DNA of 20,448 nucleotides from Balneolia bacterium (GTDB lineage: Bacteria; Bacteroidota; Rhodothermia; Balneolales; Cyclonatronaceae): positions 1-20,448 of the forward strand of contig PXAI01000160.1 in the NCBI GenBank assembly GCA_003567135.1. Reading direction: 5' to 3'. The position numbers were made by a program, and so were the translations under genes. This document shows positions 19,688 through 20,448 of the stretch, piece after piece (position 1 is the stretch's first letter; each line of letters begins with the position of its first letter). Under the pieces are notes generated by a model, which saw nothing but the letters and a program-made list of their open reading frames with translations, had not been told where the DNA came from and made no database searches.

Positions 19688-20448
19688 ATGTCCGAAGAAA
19701 CAAAAAAAGACAGCGTAGAAACAGAAGAAACCACAGTTGATACGGCAGCTGAAACTAAAGCCGAAGAAACGAAGGCTGCGGAAGCTCCAAAGAAGAAAGA
19801 AGAAAAAGAAGAGACTGTAGAAGCTTCATCCGAAACCGAAACCGCTGAAACTAAAGCAGAAGAAACTGCTGAAGTAAAAGAAGAATCAGCTGAGCCGGCA
19901 GTCGAAGCCAAAGAAGAAAAGGCTCCTGCAAAAAATGAAATCCCTGTATTTAAGGGCGAAGTTCAGAGCAAAGTGTACACACTTGATGAACTCGAAGAGG
20001 CTTCAGAAGATTACGATGAGAAGCAGTTCAATTCACTCGTGCAGATGTACGAAGGAACGCTTACTTCCATCACAGAAAAAGAAATTGTTACAGGCCGTAT
20101 CGTATCACATGATGATAAGTACGTAATTGTAGATATCGGTTTCAAATCAGAAGGTATTATCCCTCTCAACGAATTCAAGTCGGTTGACGAAGTTAAGCCC
20201 GGCGACGAAGTAGAGGTATTTCTGGATCGCGTTGAAGACCGTGAGGGCCAGCTGGTTCTTTCGCGTCGTAAAGCCAACACCCTGCGCGTTTGGCAGCAAA
20301 TCGAAGAATCACACGAGAAGCAGGAAGTTATCGAAGGTTACATCAAGCGCCGCATTAAAGGCGGTATGGTTGTGGATGTCTTCGGAATTGACGCCTTCCT
20401 TCCGGGTTCACAAATTGATGTACGTCCGGTACGTGATTTCGACGCTTA
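19688..20448 (+). CDS. rpsA: 30S ribosomal protein S1 (5' part only)
   Basis: The first 253 codons of S1, which binds mRNA and helps the 30S subunit start translation. The gene continues past the right edge. Residues 1-85 are a low-complexity Glu/Lys/Ala/Thr extension. The first S1 (OB-fold) domain follows at about 132-196 (EIVTGRIVSHDDKYVIVDIGFKSEGIIPLNEF). The second begins near 214 (VIEGYIKRRIKGGMVVDVFGIDAFLPGSQID). Extended N termini of this kind are seen in Bacteroidota-type S1. The ATG at 19688 has AGGA about 12 bases upstream. The cmk-rpsA order supports the call. Confidence 0.95.
   Translation, partial: MSEETKKDSVETEETTVDTAAETKAEETKAAEAPKKKEEKEETVEASSETETAETKAEETAEVKEESAEPAVEAKEEKAPAKNEIPVFKGEVQSKVYTLDELEEASEDYDEKQFNSLVQMYEGTLTSITEKEIVTGRIVSHDDKYVIVDIGFKSEGIIPLNEFKSVDEVKPGDEVEVFLDRVEDREGQLVLSRRKANTLRVWQQIEESHEKQEVIEGYIKRRIKGGMVVDVFGIDAFLPGSQIDVRPVRDFDA

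Overview
The window looks like a chromosomal segment of a Balneolota / Rhodothermota-like member of the Bacteroidota group. That placement is inferred from gene content: a bacillithiol deacetylase (BshB1) with its diagnostic motifs, a ClpC with a UVR domain, a ribosomal protein S1 with a long acidic/lysine-rich N-terminal extension, a reg_prop/Y_Y_Y histidine kinase, TTG-N20-TAnn promoters resembling the Bacteroidota -33/-7 type, and weak or absent Shine-Dalgarno sites at many starts. GC content looks moderate, and no prophage, insertion sequence or CRISPR array is visible.

Layout. 1-225 (minus): 5' part of bshB1. 328-1404 (plus): three small membrane-protein genes resembling the E. coli yqjD-yqjE-yqjK set. 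1615-3000 (plus): TolC-type outer-membrane efflux protein, then a terminator and an orphan MacB/LolD-type ABC ATPase (3102-3830). 3931-8067 (plus): a NarL-type response regulator, an unrecognised 115-residue protein and a large two-component sensor kinase. 8068-8557 has no convincing protein gene but holds two copies of a 23-bp motif, each followed by a -10-like box and a terminator; this is the most novel-looking part of the window. 8558-9158 (minus): six tRNA genes (Pro, Arg, Cys, Glu, His, Glu). 9379-10374 (minus): family 2 glycosyltransferase. 10489-11667 (plus): unrecognised exported protein. 11915-13677 (minus): a methyltransferase-like membrane protein and a secreted six-bladed tectonin propeller. 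13889-16465 (minus): clpC. 16797-18611 (minus): rpsT and gpmI. 18781-20448 (plus): cmk and the 5' part of rpsA.

The right third is mainly housekeeping (proteolysis, glycolysis, translation, nucleotide metabolism). The left half is envelope and signalling. TolC and the ABC ATPase could belong to one export system, but no permease or membrane-fusion gene is present. The response regulator and sensor kinase are probably partners, although a terminator separates them and the kinase has its own promoter. The points most worth checking are the tandem candidate small-RNA units at 8186-8551, the inverted repeat over the response-regulator start codon, and the rpsA leader with a 17-codon ORF whose ribosome-binding site lies in a hairpin arm.
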